Shown here in pieces: positions 1 through 10,960 of a stretch of DNA of 64,000 nucleotides (the stretch's first letter is position 1; each line of letters starts with the position of its first letter). The translations under genes were made by a program, and so were the position numbers. The stretch spans positions 26,260 to 90,259 of the forward strand of contig CAKPSX010000001.1 in assembly GCA_934184665.1 (NCBI GenBank), written 5' to 3'. The DNA comes from an uncultured Clostridia bacterium. GTDB taxonomy: Bacteria > Bacillota > Clostridia > TANB77 > CAG-508. The notes beneath the pieces are model-generated. The model did not search any database. It was not told the DNA's origin and saw only the letters and a program-made list of their open reading frames with translations.

Positions 1-2
1 AT

Positions 3-1181
3 AGTAATTTTGAAACACCTACAAGAGTATCAGCATACAGTTTACCATTTAAAGTACAGGTAGAATATACAAAAGAGCAGATACAGGAAGTAACAGAAGA
101 AGGTGGTAAACTGAAGAAAACAACTAATGCAGCAGGACAAGAAGAAATAGTCAATGAAAGTTTTGACTATGATTGGGACAGATTTAATTTTGGAATTATA
201 GAAAGACCAAGGGAAAACATAGTAGTTGATAAAACTATAGACAGACTTAGAATAACATTAGCAAATGGACAAGTATTAACAGAAGGAAACCCATATGCAG
301 GAAATATGGATTATACAAGGGCATTAGGAAATAAAGAAATAACAACAAGAGACAAATTCCTTAAAGCAATTCAAAAAGAAAAACAAGTATTTATGGAAAT
401 GGATACAGAATTAATACAAGGAGCAAAACTAGAAATAATATATAAAATAACAGTTACAAACAATAGTGAAGAAGATGTTGAATATGACAAATATGATGAA
501 TTAACACAAGGAGGAGATGAAAAATATTACTGGTATGGAGAAGTAGAAAGAGAAGGAAAGAAAATAGCAAAAGACAAACTTATAAAACAATCTACAGAAT
601 ACTTAGTAGATTATGTTGATTCGAGTTTAGTTTGTGAAACAGGAAAAGATTCACAAAATGCAGTGTGGCAAAAGGTTAAAAAAGACCAACTTAGAAATCA
701 CATATCTCAGAAAGTATCAAATTCACTAAATGCAAATAACAAACAGGATTATACCATACTTGTAACAAATGCATTTAAAAACGTAGCACCAAATGAATCA
801 CACTCAGAAACATTATATGCAAGTAAATTATTAGCAGCACAAGCAAAAGACCATGTTTATGAAAACCATACAGAAATAATACAATTAAATGGAAAAACAG
901 CAAGGACGATATATCAAACAAATAAAGGAGAACAAATAGCCAAAGAATATAAACCAGGAGATTATGTGCCAAGTTTAAATGGAAGAGTTAAGAAACTTTC
1001 AGATGATACTACACAATCAATATTGGAAAGACTACATGAACAAGACGATGATTCAACAACACTATTTATAACTCCACCAACAGGACTACCAGAAAACATT
1101 AAAATGTATATGATAGTAGGAGCTATAGGATTAATTGCAATAGGAATAGAGATATGTATAATAAAACGAAAAATTACATAA
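3..1181 (+). CDS. C-terminal part of a large surface-anchored protein (5' end outside window)
   Basis: The frame is open from the first bases of the window, so only the C-terminal ~392 residues are seen. They align closely, residue by residue, with the C-terminus of the protein at 6338-10711 (shared blocks such as LANGQVLTEGNPY, FMEMDTELIQGA, YENHTEIIQLNG), so the two are paralogues. The end has the layout of a cell-wall sorting signal: an ITPPTG motif, a hydrophobic segment of about 20 residues and a final KRK tail. The motif is not the canonical LPXTG, so sortase anchoring is an inference; simple membrane anchoring is the alternative. The function of the missing N-terminal part is unknown. 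It is probably the first member of a tandem surface-protein cluster. Confidence 0.85.
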   Translation, partial: SNFETPTRVSAYSLPFKVQVEYTKEQIQEVTEEGGKLKKTTNAAGQEEIVNESFDYDWDRFNFGIIERPRENIVVDKTIDRLRITLANGQVLTEGNPYAGNMDYTRALGNKEITTRDKFLKAIQKEKQVFMEMDTELIQGAKLEIIYKITVTNNSEEDVEYDKYDELTQGGDEKYYWYGEVEREGKKIAKDKLIKQSTEYLVDYVDSSLVCETGKDSQNAVWQKVKKDQLRNHISQKVSNSLNANNKQDYTILVTNAFKNVAPNESHSETLYASKLLAAQAKDHVYENHTEIIQLNGKTARTIYQTNKGEQIAKEYKPGDYVPSLNGRVKKLSDDTTQSILERLHEQDDDSTTLFITPPTGLPENIKMYMIVGAIGLIAIGIEICIIKRKIT

Positions 1182-1268
1182 ATTACCAAAAACATTATGG
1201 AAACCTTATGCAAATAACTGGAAAACCAGAAAAACAAGTCAAAAAAACAAAAAAATTGTCAAAAAAAA

Positions 1269-1297
1269 TTGTAAAAATCTGAAAATTGTGATATCAT
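1269..1297 (+). promoter_or_regulatory. Sigma-A-like promoter of the surface-protein operon
   Basis: TTGTAA at 1269-1274, a 17-nt spacer and TATCAT at 1292-1297 lie 45 nt upstream of the start at 1345. No terminator was seen between this gene and the next one at 6338, so the promoter probably serves both. Confidence 0.5.
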
Positions 1298-1344
1298 ATA
1301 AAGAGGATTAAAAGTAGAATATTATGATAAATGGAGGAAAGATG

Positions 1345-4300
1345 ATGAAAAGAAAAATTTTAGAAAAATTGTTGGTATCAATAATGATAATCACACTATC
1401 AGCAACCGACTTTTTAACGTTGGGCGCAAACTTAGTAAGTTATGCTACAGATTTGAGCAAAACAACAAACAATAATAACATTGAATTTTCTACATACTTC
1501 AAGGATGCAGAAGGTAACAAAGTTGACACAGTACAGGAAGACATAAACAAAGAAGACCTTAAACTATATGCAGAAATTGCAGTAAAAAGAGAAGGATACT
1601 TTAATGGAACAATAGAATTACAAGAAGGTAACTTCAACTTCAAAAATACTGCAAGTGAAGGAATAAGCCATATAGATGGTAACAAAATAACATTAAACCA
1701 AATAAATGCTGGAAGCACTGTAGAAATAGAATTAGGCATAGCACCAGTTAAATCAGAGCAAATGATGCTAAGCCAATTAAATATGACATCAAAGATAAAA
1801 TTAGCAGGAACATATATGGAAACTTCATATAAAGGAAAAGACATAAGTGCAGAAAAAAATGTTACTTTAAACCTAATAGCAGATGAGGCAAACTCATCTG
1901 CTGAGGTAAGCAACGAAATTGTAACAAACAAAATCTTTAATGTTAATGGTGAAAATAAGAGAATAGTTCAAATGTTAGTAAAATCAAAAATAACAAATAA
2001 TAACTATCCAGTAAAACAAACAACACTAACAGCAGAAGTACCAGAAACGAATAAAGATAAACTACAAAAAATTGAAGTAGTAGCATTAAGAACAGAAGCA
2101 ACAAATGGACAAGAAAACAATACAACTGTTACAAGTTCAACAACAGAAAATGGCGCAGAAATTCAAAACACACAAATAACAGTTGAAAATGCTGGTGAAA
2201 CAATCAGCTGGAAAAGAAATACCTCAGATGAATTTATCGTAACATATATATATGATGAAAATGCAAATGTAAATGGAACAGAATTTAAAACAAATACAGA
2301 AATAGAATTATATAACACAGAAAATAAATTCAGTAAAGAAACATCAGCAATTGTAGGGACAGAAGAACTAAGCAATGTTGTGGTATCAGAAATTGAACTA
2401 GATAACACAGAAACATACAAAGGTCAATTATATGCAAATACTAAAACAGAAGACAAAAAAGAAATACCTTTTAATACAACAACAAAAATCTTAGTAAGAT
2501 CAGCAGGAATTGCAGAAGCAATAGATGTTAAAGAAGAAAAAGATACATTTACAGGAATTGAACTTGATGCAAATACAAGATATGTACAAACAGCAATAAA
2601 TAGAGAAAGAATGTTAGCAATGCTAGGGCAAGATGGATATTTAGATATAACAGCAGGAGGAACAAGCTATAGACTAACAAAAGACAGTGAAGTAAATGAA
2701 AATGGAAACATAATAATTAATTACAATGAAACAGTAAGAGAAATAGAAATTTCAACAAGTAAACCAGTAAATGCAGGAGTATTAAACATTCAACATGAAA
2801 AAGCAATAATGGCAAGTGATTATGTTACAGAACAAATAAAACCTGTAACAGGATTGATAGCAAAAAATATATCAACAATGAAGGCAACAATAGATACAAC
2901 AGTTGAAAAAGGCGTTCAAGAAGCGGCAGAAAAAATTGCAGGAGCAACAACGGATGCAAAAAACGCAGCTGAAGACGTGATAAAAGATGGTGTTAAAGAA
3001 GCTGGAGAAAAAATTTCAGAAGTAATAACTAAAAACGAAGATTCAGCAGAAAAACCATTAAAAGAAACATACTCAAAAGTTGAATTAACAGTAAATAAAG
3101 CAAACTTATCAACAATGTCAGTAAACAATGATGTAGCATTAGGAGTTAAATTTATAACAAATGGAACACAATATGATTTATTTAAAAATCCAAAAGTAGT
3201 TATTCAATTACCAGAACAAGTAAAAGATGTAACATTAAAAGGAATAGATAAATTATATGGAGATGAATTTACAATAACAAAGAAATCATATGACAAAGTA
3301 AATAAAATGATTGAGATTGAATTAAATGGAGAGCAAACAGCATATGCAGAAAATGATGCAACACAATTATATTTACAAGTTAATTTAGATATAACACTAG
3401 AACAAACAGCAGCAAGCAAAACTGAAGAAATAACAATGTCATATAAAAATGACAATGCTACAAATTATTATGAAGATGGAATTGTTACAAAAGCCGTAGG
3501 AATAAGTGCACCAAGTGGAATAATAACAATAAACAATTTAAACACATACAACATAAATTCAGTAGCAGGAATAAATGAAAGCAAACAATTGGTAGACTTA
3601 GATAAAGAAACAGCTGGTGGAACAAATGCAGAATATCAAATATCAGTAGTAAATAACACAGGAAGTAAAATAAATAATACAAAAATATTAGGATATTTCC
3701 CAACAAAAGGAGAAATACAAACACAAAATGAAACAATAACAAACACATTAGAAACAAGTGTTGCGGAAGCAATAAAAGCAGGAAATGCAAAAGTATATTA
3801 TAGCGAAAATAGCAAAGCAACAGCAGATTTAGAAAACACATCAAATGGTTGGACACAAGATACAAGTGCAATAGCAAATGCAAAAGTTTACTTAATAGAC
3901 TTAGGAACAATGAATATTGGTGCAAGCTACACAACAGGATATACAAGCAAAATATCAACAAATATAGACTATGATTTATCATCATATGCAGGATATAAAG
4001 TTATATATAATGATGGAGAAACTACACAAACAGTAGAATCAACATTAGTTGGTATGACAACAGAAGGCGGAATAAAAGCAGAAGATATTAAGATGGAAAC
4101 GTCAGTATCCGCAACAGTTGGAAATGATACACTAAAAGATGGTGATACAGTAAAAGCAGGTGAAGTTATAAGATATAAAGTTACTGCTAAAAATGTTGGA
4201 GAAAGAAAACTTAAAGATGTTACAATTAAAGGACAAGTTCCAGAAGGAACAGTTCTAGTAGAACCAGAAGAAGAATTCAAATCAACAGGACTATCATATT

Positions 4301-6321
4301 ATGTGGAAAAAACAGATGCAAAAGAAGTTTCAAAAACAATAGAAAGTATTGAACCAGGACAAGAATACAGTATAGAATATGAAGTTAGAGTTAATATGAA
4401 TGCAACAAATGGAACAGAAATAACAAACAAAGAAATTACAACATGTGGAGAATTTAAACAAGAAGGCAATGAAATGAAATTAAAAATTGCCGAATCAAAG
4501 ATAAGGGTAACATTAAAGAAATTAGTAGATGCAGATATAGATAGTGTATATACTGGTGAATACATGGAATACACAGCATTTGTAGAAAACTTATCAAATG
4601 AAGCAGTAAAAGATGTAACACTAAAGATAAATACAACAGGTGCAGAACTTGTATATTTAGATGACAGCGAAGGAAATGACATGGAAAAAACAAACGAAAT
4701 AAAAATTAGTGAAATTGCACCAAATGAAAAAATAGGTTATTCATTCTCAGTAGAAATTAAAGAAGATGCAATAAAAGAGTTTGACACAAGTGTTATAGTA
4801 AAAGATGCTGATGGAAATGAATATAGAGCAAATAAAGTTGATTTAAAAATTAATCAACATAATGCAAAAGTAAGTTTAACAACACCAAATAATGGTGATT
4901 ATGTAGAATCTGGAGATGAAATAAGATATGAGATAGAAATTACTAACTCAGAAAATTCAATCCAAGTAGTAAAAGTACATGACAATATACCAGAAGAATT
5001 AGAAATACAAGAAATAATCGAAAATGGTGAAACTGTAATGCAAATAACTGATGACACAGTAGAAGATACATTTGTAGGAAATATATCTAATCAAATAACT
5101 TATCCAACAATATTACAACCAAATGGAACTACAAAGATTACAATAATAACAAAAGTAAGAGAAAGTCAAGAACAATCTGAAACAAAAACAATAAAAAATG
5201 TAGTAGAGGTAAAAACAGAAAAAACATTATCTGGAGAATTACAAGAAATAACATTAGGTAAATCAGAAGAAGTAACACATATTATTAAAGGAACAATAAG
5301 TGAAGAAATGAAACACATCATAAGTGGTGTTGCATGGTTAGATGCAAATGGAAATGGACAAAAAGATACAGACGAAACAGTATTACCAGATATTACAGTA
5401 AGATTATTAGATACAAAAACAGATAAACTTGCAACAGATAGAGATGGAAATGCATTAGAAACAAAAACAGGAGAAGATGGAACATATACATTTAGTAAAG
5501 TTGAAGAAGGTCAATATATAGTAGTATTTGACTATGATACAACAAAATATGAACCAACAGCTTATATGCAAAGTGGAGTTAGTGATGGACTAAATTCAAA
5601 AGCAATAGCAAAAGTATTTGACGGAGAAGTTAAAGGTAATGCAGGAACAGATACTATAGAATTAACAGAAAGTGTATTTAATATAAACTTAGGTTTAAAA
5701 CAAAACTTAAAATTCGACCTAGAACTAGGGAAATATATAAATTCAATAGTAGTACAAAATTCAAAAGGAACAAAAACATATGAATGCAAAGATAGTGAAA
5801 CATTTAAGAAAATAGAAATAAGTTCAAAACAACTTAATGATTCAATAGTAGTATTAAATTACACAATAAGAGTAAAAAATACTGGAGAAGTTGCAGGATA
5901 TGTTTCAAATATCAGAGATTACTTACCAAGTGGACTAACATTTAGTTCAGAATTAAACCCAGACTGGTATTTAGCAGGACAAGACTTATATACAAAGAGT
6001 TTAGCAAATGCAAGAATAGAACCTGGAGAAGTAAAAGAAATAAAATTAGTACTAACAAAAACAATGACAACAGACAATGTTGGATTAGTAAACAACAGAG
6101 CGGAAATAGTAGAAAGTTATAATGAACTTGGAAAAGTTGATATAGATTCAACAGAAAACAATCAAGCAAATGGAGAAGATGACTTAGGTTCAGCAGATGT
6201 AATTATTGGTATAAGTACAGGTATGACAAATATCTTAAATATAACATTAATAATAATTAACACTGGATTAATAGCATTTGCAATATATTTATTATTCAGA
6301 AAGAAAAATGAAACGAAGTAG
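1345..6321 (+). CDS. Giant secreted surface protein with repeated isopeptide/DUF11-like domains and an SdrD_B-type domain
   Basis: About 1,658 residues. An in-frame ATG exists at 1324, but GGAGG at 1333-1337 lies downstream of it and 7 nt before ATG 1345, so 1345 is preferred. The N-terminus is a signal peptide (MKRKILEKLL, hydrophobic core, then Ala-rich site). The long middle consists of beta-rich adhesin-like repeats with DUF11-like patterns (for example GEVIRYKVTAKNVGE, YTAFVENLSNEAVKDV, SGDEIRYEIEITNSEN). Around residues 1325-1455 is an SdrD_B/Cna_B-like domain (ISGVAWLDANGNGQKD, then GEDGTYTFSKVEEGQY). The C-terminus has one membrane segment and a Lys/Arg tail without an obvious sortase motif. 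It is followed 16 nt later by another giant surface protein. Likely an adhesin or cell-envelope stalk; the ligand is unknown. Confidence 0.85.
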   Translation: MKRKILEKLLVSIMIITLSATDFLTLGANLVSYATDLSKTTNNNNIEFSTYFKDAEGNKVDTVQEDINKEDLKLYAEIAVKREGYFNGTIELQEGNFNFKNTASEGISHIDGNKITLNQINAGSTVEIELGIAPVKSEQMMLSQLNMTSKIKLAGTYMETSYKGKDISAEKNVTLNLIADEANSSAEVSNEIVTNKIFNVNGENKRIVQMLVKSKITNNNYPVKQTTLTAEVPETNKDKLQKIEVVALRTEATNGQENNTTVTSSTTENGAEIQNTQITVENAGETISWKRNTSDEFIVTYIYDENANVNGTEFKTNTEIELYNTENKFSKETSAIVGTEELSNVVVSEIELDNTETYKGQLYANTKTEDKKEIPFNTTTKILVRSAGIAEAIDVKEEKDTFTGIELDANTRYVQTAINRERMLAMLGQDGYLDITAGGTSYRLTKDSEVNENGNIIINYNETVREIEISTSKPVNAGVLNIQHEKAIMASDYVTEQIKPVTGLIAKNISTMKATIDTTVEKGVQEAAEKIAGATTDAKNAAEDVIKDGVKEAGEKISEVITKNEDSAEKPLKETYSKVELTVNKANLSTMSVNNDVALGVKFITNGTQYDLFKNPKVVIQLPEQVKDVTLKGIDKLYGDEFTITKKSYDKVNKMIEIELNGEQTAYAENDATQLYLQVNLDITLEQTAASKTEEITMSYKNDNATNYYEDGIVTKAVGISAPSGIITINNLNTYNINSVAGINESKQLVDLDKETAGGTNAEYQISVVNNTGSKINNTKILGYFPTKGEIQTQNETITNTLETSVAEAIKAGNAKVYYSENSKATADLENTSNGWTQDTSAIANAKVYLIDLGTMNIGASYTTGYTSKISTNIDYDLSSYAGYKVIYNDGETTQTVESTLVGMTTEGGIKAEDIKMETSVSATVGNDTLKDGDTVKAGEVIRYKVTAKNVGERKLKDVTIKGQVPEGTVLVEPEEEFKSTGLSYYVEKTDAKEVSKTIESIEPGQEYSIEYEVRVNMNATNGTEITNKEITTCGEFKQEGNEMKLKIAESKIRVTLKKLVDADIDSVYTGEYMEYTAFVENLSNEAVKDVTLKINTTGAELVYLDDSEGNDMEKTNEIKISEIAPNEKIGYSFSVEIKEDAIKEFDTSVIVKDADGNEYRANKVDLKINQHNAKVSLTTPNNGDYVESGDEIRYEIEITNSENSIQVVKVHDNIPEELEIQEIIENGETVMQITDDTVEDTFVGNISNQITYPTILQPNGTTKITIITKVRESQEQSETKTIKNVVEVKTEKTLSGELQEITLGKSEEVTHIIKGTISEEMKHIISGVAWLDANGNGQKDTDETVLPDITVRLLDTKTDKLATDRDGNALETKTGEDGTYTFSKVEEGQYIVVFDYDTTKYEPTAYMQSGVSDGLNSKAIAKVFDGEVKGNAGTDTIELTESVFNINLGLKQNLKFDLELGKYINSIVVQNSKGTKTYECKDSETFKKIEISSKQLNDSIVVLNYTIRVKNTGEVAGYVSNIRDYLPSGLTFSSELNPDWYLAGQDLYTKSLANARIEPGEVKEIKLVLTKTMTTDNVGLVNNRAEIVESYNELGKVDIDSTENNQANGEDDLGSADVIIGISTGMTNILNITLIIINTGLIAFAIYLLFRKKNETK

Positions 6322-6337
6322 TAAAGGGGTGAAAGAT

Positions 6338-9300
6338 GTGAGTAAATTGAAAAAAATATTTTTCATACTAATGATGACCTTACTGATTGTGCTATTGAAA
6401 AATAGCACATGTCAGGCAACAGCACAGGAAGTCCTAGGGCTAAAAGAAAATGCCGTTGGTAAGACAGTATATACAGGTGGTTCTGAATTATATAATAGAT
6501 GGGGAAATTTTGAAAATGTATATTGTGCAAGACAAGACAAAACATTAAATGATGGTCAAAACTATAATTGTCAAGTAGTTTATTACATAGAGCTTAAAGG
6601 AAATGAAGCAAACTTCTGTAATAGAACTAATCCTACATTAAGACCAGCAACTGGTTCAGGAACAGATTACAGATGGGGACAATTAGCAAATATATTAGCA
6701 TTAGGAAAAAATAAAGGATATAGAACTTCAGCAGGATGTACAGATACCCAATATGGATTATGGTATTTCCTTGGAACACAAAACGAATGGATAAAAGAAA
6801 AGTTTGGAGCAAGCTGGATGATTCAATCAAGTTATTTTACACATGCTAGATGGCAAACAACAGTTAAATTAGGAAAATCATATAGTGATAAATGTGCTAA
6901 CTTAGCTAAAAATAATTCAGGATATAAAGGAACAGTAAGAATATACTGGCTAGAAGCTAAAAACCAAAGTGTTAACCAAAGTCTTATGATAGTTGAACTT
7001 GAAGATAGCAAAGAATCAGAAATGATACTAATAGACAAACAAGATAGTAATGATAAATCATATTTAGGTGGAGTATCATTCAAAGTAAAAAATGATGCAA
7101 GCGGAATGTACATCAAAAAAGCAGATGTAGTTGATGAAAAAAATTCTGATAGATATGTATATGAGGTAAAAGACCCATCAACATCAAATACAGAATATTG
7201 GACATCAGACATATCTCAAGCAATGACGTTTACAACAGGTACGGAAAAGAATTATAAGGGAATACAAATAAAAGGTATTCCATCTGGAACATATACAGCA
7301 ATTGAAACATCAAATCCACATAGTGGATATGAAGGTAGTATAAACAAAACATTTAGTATATCATCAACATCTTATGAAGATTACACAAACTCAAATATAC
7401 TATATAATACAAAACAAGAACAAGGAAGCGGAAATGTTAAAATTTCTGGAACGGTATGGGAAGATATTGCTAGCAACAAAGAAAATGATGGTAAAGGTAA
7501 TAGTAAAAAAGATAGCGGAGAAAAAGGTATCGAAGGAGTAAAAGTATATTGGAAAAGCGCAGATGGTAGTATAATTGCAAGTACGACAACTGGAAGTGAT
7601 GGAAGCTACACAATGAGAACCAATATCGACTTAGGATTCTGTAGATGGTATATTGATCAAGCAGCATATAACAGAATAAACAATTCATATGTAGAATTCG
7701 CTTATAATGGATTAACATATACAACAGTTGCATACGCATCAAATGGCGACGCAGATACATCAAAAGTAATTGAAAATTCATCATCAAGAACAAGTTTAGA
7801 CAATTCATTTAGTCAAATAAGCAATAAAGGTGTTTCAACAAATGGCTCAAGACTAGAATATACATATAGCTCTAACCCAGAAGTAGGTTCAACAAGAATT
7901 GCAACATTAAGTTCTCCAACAAGTATGAGTGATTTTACAGTAACAGCAGACACTAAAAATGTATTAAGTAAATATAAATTTTTACAAACATATCCTGCAT
8001 TAGATACACAAGAGAGATCAGGATGTATAAGACACCATTATGTATCATGTTCAAAACATGGAAGTCACCATGTATGTGACGAATATGGAAGCAAAACAGT
8101 ATCTTGGGAAATATCTAATGTAAACTGTGGATTATATAAAAGAGAACAACCAGACCTTGCAATAGGTACAGATATTGAAAAAGTTGACGTTATAATGAAA
8201 GGACAACAATATACTTATAAATATGGTCAAAGAGGATTACCAGATGGAAGCTATAAATATGACAAAGTAAGTTTTAGTGATAGAAATACTGAGAAATATA
8301 ATAGACCAGTAAATCCATCAGATATAGCATATATCAATAAAGATGGAAATAATCCAGATGACTTACAAGTATATGTAACATATAATGTAAGAGTACAAAA
8401 TCAATCTAGAAATTTAATGGCAGAAGTACAGGAAATTGTAAACTATTATGATGCAAATTATTCTTTATTCGATGGTAATTGGCGAGATGTAAGTAAAAAT
8501 GGAGATAGATATAATTCAAATGGATTTAAGGCAGCATATAATCAACAATTACAAGGCGTAAAACTTGCACCAGGTGAAGAATCAGAAACAATTAGTTTAA
8601 CATTAAAAGTTAATAATGATGTTGTAAAAGAATTAATACAAAAAGACAGATTATTTAAAAATGTTTCAGAAATATATATGTATTCATCATATTACGGAAG
8701 TAATGCATTATGTGCAGAATATCAAACAGCAAGTGAAAAAGGCAGAACAGGAAAGCAATATGCTGGAATAGATAAAGATTCAGCACCAGGAAATGCAGAA
8801 ATTAAAATATCAAATAACACATTAGATATATCTACATTTGAAGATGATACAGGTATAGCTCCAACATTTATGCTAATAAAAGCAGATAATTACAAACAGA
8901 TATCAGGTACAGTATATGAAGATTCAACTACTGTAAATGATAATAAAAGACTTGGAGATGGACAAAATAATGGAGAGAAAGGTGTAGCAAATGTCAGAGT
9001 GGACTTATTAAAAGTTAATGATGATGGTAGTACACAATTAGCAGATTTATATTATATTGAAAATGGTGAGGCTAAAACAAAACAAGCTACGACATATACA
9101 GATGCAAATGGACATTATGAATTCGGAAATAATGCCAAAGAGGGAGAAGACTCAGGAGTTGTAGTAGACAACTATATTGTAAAATACACATACGGAAATA
9201 ATACAGAATCAACGGTAAAATACGGTGATACAGAAGAAAAAGAATTATCAAAAGGAGAAACAAAAGTAAATACAGAATTAAAAGAAGGCGAAAGCTCAAC

Positions 9301-10711
9301 AATAAATGCAAGAGACTATAAATCTACAATAATAACAGATAATGCAATAAGTTCAGTAATGAGAAAAAATAATGATAATAATCAAGAGCAAATTACACAA
9401 AAAGATTTACAATGGCATTTAACAAAATCAGGAAATACATCAATAGCAGTAGATGATATAGATGATTTACAATGGTATTTCCGTAATGATAATAATGAAC
9501 TTGTAAAAATAGATGTAAACTCATTAAAGGAAGGCTCTTATGATGTAAATGCAAGATTGCAGATATCATCATTAATGAATGGAAACTTTAATAAAGGTGT
9601 AAATGTATCATCATACAGTTTACCATTTAAAGTTCAACTAGAATATACAGCTGATCAAGAAAGTAATGTAGGAGAAGATGGAGGAAACTTTGATTACAAC
9701 TGGGATAAATTCAACTTTGGTATTGCAGAAAGAGCAAGAGAAGACATATATGTTGATAAAACAATAAAAAATCTAAAAATAACATTAGCAAATGGTCAAG
9801 TATTAACAGAAGGTAACCCATATACAGATAGTATGGATTATGTAAGAGCACTTGGTTCAAAAGATGTAATTAATAGTAGAGAAGATTTCAACAAAGCATT
9901 TACAAAACAAAGAGAAATCTTTATGGAAATGGATACAGAATTAATCCAAGGTGCAACACTAGAATTATTATATGAAATAACAGTAACAAATAATAGTGAA
10001 GTAGACTATGAATATGACAGAAGTGTAATTGGTGGAGAAGGAGCAAATTATGAAAAATATTACTACTATGGTGAAGCTAAAACAAACCCAATAAAACAAT
10101 CTGTAGAATATTTAGTAGACTATGTTGACCCAGACTTAGTATGTGAAGCTGGTACAGGTACAGCAAATGCAAACTGGCAAAAAATAGAGGCTAAGACATT
10201 ATATGATGCAGGTAATATTTCGAAAGAAGTTTATGAAGGAAAGAAAAACGATGAAGGCAAAGTACTAGATCAAATGAAAGGTGTAGTAGATGGAAAATAT
10301 ACAATACTTGTAACAAATGCATTCAAAAACTTAGCAGCAGGAGAATCACATTCAGAAACATTATATGCAAGTAAATTGCTAGCAACACAATCAGCAGAAC
10401 ATGTATATGAAAACCATACAGAAATAATCCAATTAAATGGTAGAATGGCAAGAACAATAGATGGAACAAACAACGGAAAACAAATTGCTAAAACATATAT
10501 ACCAGGAAATTATATGCCAAGCACAAAAGCGAGAGCAGCAGAAGAAACATCATTAACAAGATTACATGAACAAGATGATGATGCAATAACAGTAAGAATA
10601 ACACCACCAACAGGTCTAGAAAACAATGCAATTATATATATATCAGTAGGAGTAATAGTATTAGTACTACTAGCAGGTGGAATATACTTCATAAAAAGAA
10701 AAACAGTATAA
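6338..10711 (+). CDS. Giant surface adhesin with candidate thioester domain, SpaA/SdrD_B-like domains and ITPPTG anchor
   Basis: About 1,457 residues. GTG 6338 is chosen because GGGGTGA at 6326-6332 precedes it and because upstream in-frame starts would overlap the previous gene. After a signal peptide, the N-terminal domain resembles Cys-Gln thioester (TQXA) adhesin domains: Cys63 in VYCARQ and Gln138 in DTQYGLWYF could form the bond. A SpaA/prealbumin-like domain follows (residues ~230-350, ending IPSGTYTAIETSNP), then two SdrD_B-like domains beginning ISGTVWED (~370) and ISGTVYED (~857). A Cys/His-rich stretch lies near residues 565-600. The C-terminal ~390 residues match the partial protein at 3-1181 and end ITPPTG, membrane segment, KRK. 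The thioester assignment is an inference from motif spacing. Probably a covalent or stalk-like adhesin co-transcribed with 1345-6321. Confidence 0.85.
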   Translation: MSKLKKIFFILMMTLLIVLLKNSTCQATAQEVLGLKENAVGKTVYTGGSELYNRWGNFENVYCARQDKTLNDGQNYNCQVVYYIELKGNEANFCNRTNPTLRPATGSGTDYRWGQLANILALGKNKGYRTSAGCTDTQYGLWYFLGTQNEWIKEKFGASWMIQSSYFTHARWQTTVKLGKSYSDKCANLAKNNSGYKGTVRIYWLEAKNQSVNQSLMIVELEDSKESEMILIDKQDSNDKSYLGGVSFKVKNDASGMYIKKADVVDEKNSDRYVYEVKDPSTSNTEYWTSDISQAMTFTTGTEKNYKGIQIKGIPSGTYTAIETSNPHSGYEGSINKTFSISSTSYEDYTNSNILYNTKQEQGSGNVKISGTVWEDIASNKENDGKGNSKKDSGEKGIEGVKVYWKSADGSIIASTTTGSDGSYTMRTNIDLGFCRWYIDQAAYNRINNSYVEFAYNGLTYTTVAYASNGDADTSKVIENSSSRTSLDNSFSQISNKGVSTNGSRLEYTYSSNPEVGSTRIATLSSPTSMSDFTVTADTKNVLSKYKFLQTYPALDTQERSGCIRHHYVSCSKHGSHHVCDEYGSKTVSWEISNVNCGLYKREQPDLAIGTDIEKVDVIMKGQQYTYKYGQRGLPDGSYKYDKVSFSDRNTEKYNRPVNPSDIAYINKDGNNPDDLQVYVTYNVRVQNQSRNLMAEVQEIVNYYDANYSLFDGNWRDVSKNGDRYNSNGFKAAYNQQLQGVKLAPGEESETISLTLKVNNDVVKELIQKDRLFKNVSEIYMYSSYYGSNALCAEYQTASEKGRTGKQYAGIDKDSAPGNAEIKISNNTLDISTFEDDTGIAPTFMLIKADNYKQISGTVYEDSTTVNDNKRLGDGQNNGEKGVANVRVDLLKVNDDGSTQLADLYYIENGEAKTKQATTYTDANGHYEFGNNAKEGEDSGVVVDNYIVKYTYGNNTESTVKYGDTEEKELSKGETKVNTELKEGESSTINARDYKSTIITDNAISSVMRKNNDNNQEQITQKDLQWHLTKSGNTSIAVDDIDDLQWYFRNDNNELVKIDVNSLKEGSYDVNARLQISSLMNGNFNKGVNVSSYSLPFKVQLEYTADQESNVGEDGGNFDYNWDKFNFGIAERAREDIYVDKTIKNLKITLANGQVLTEGNPYTDSMDYVRALGSKDVINSREDFNKAFTKQREIFMEMDTELIQGATLELLYEITVTNNSEVDYEYDRSVIGGEGANYEKYYYYGEAKTNPIKQSVEYLVDYVDPDLVCEAGTGTANANWQKIEAKTLYDAGNISKEVYEGKKNDEGKVLDQMKGVVDGKYTILVTNAFKNLAAGESHSETLYASKLLATQSAEHVYENHTEIIQLNGRMARTIDGTNNGKQIAKTYIPGNYMPSTKARAAEETSLTRLHEQDDDAITVRITPPTGLENNAIIYISVGVIVLVLLAGGIYFIKRKTV

Positions 10712-10766
10712 GCAAAACTAAAACAATATAATTAAAATAAATCATCAGAAAATACAAAAGCAATAA

Positions 10767-10796
10767 AAGACCACGGATTCCTCCGTGGCCTTTTTG
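10767..10796 (+). terminator. Intrinsic terminator of the surface-protein operon
   Basis: CCACGGA, loop TTCC and TCCGTGG, preceded by an A-rich run and followed by TTTTT, 56 nt after the stop at 10711. Confidence 0.85.
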
Positions 10797-10813
10797 CTAA
10801 ATGTTGATTAATA

Positions 10814-10849
10814 CAAAAAATAACTTACAAACTATAAAGTTTGCAAGTT
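10814..10849 (-). terminator. Terminator of tRNA-Lys
   Basis: On the minus strand a stem of AACTTGCAAACT and AGTTTGTAAGTT with a 4-nt loop is followed by ATTTTTT. It lies directly downstream of the tRNA. Confidence 0.75.
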
Positions 10850-10862
10850 GCTATAATAAATA

Positions 10863-10938
10863 TGGTGCACCATAGAGGAGTCGAACCTCCGACCATTTGA
10901 TTAAGAGTCAACTGCTCTACCAACTGAGCTAATGGTGC
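10863..10938 (-). tRNA. tRNA-Lys (anticodon CTT)
   Basis: 76 nt on the minus strand with a 7-bp acceptor stem (GCACCAT/ATGGTGC), encoded CCA, GGTTCGA T-loop and anticodon loop CTCTTAA. Position 27-43 in the anticodon stem is a G-A mismatch; the rest of the cloverleaf pairs well. Confidence 0.93.
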
Positions 10939-10960
10939 ATATCTGAATTTCACTTTTATA

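Noticed and set aside
6278..6337. N-terminal extension of the giant adhesin
   Set aside because: It overlaps the previous gene and would place charged residues before the signal peptide; GTG 6338 has the ribosome site.
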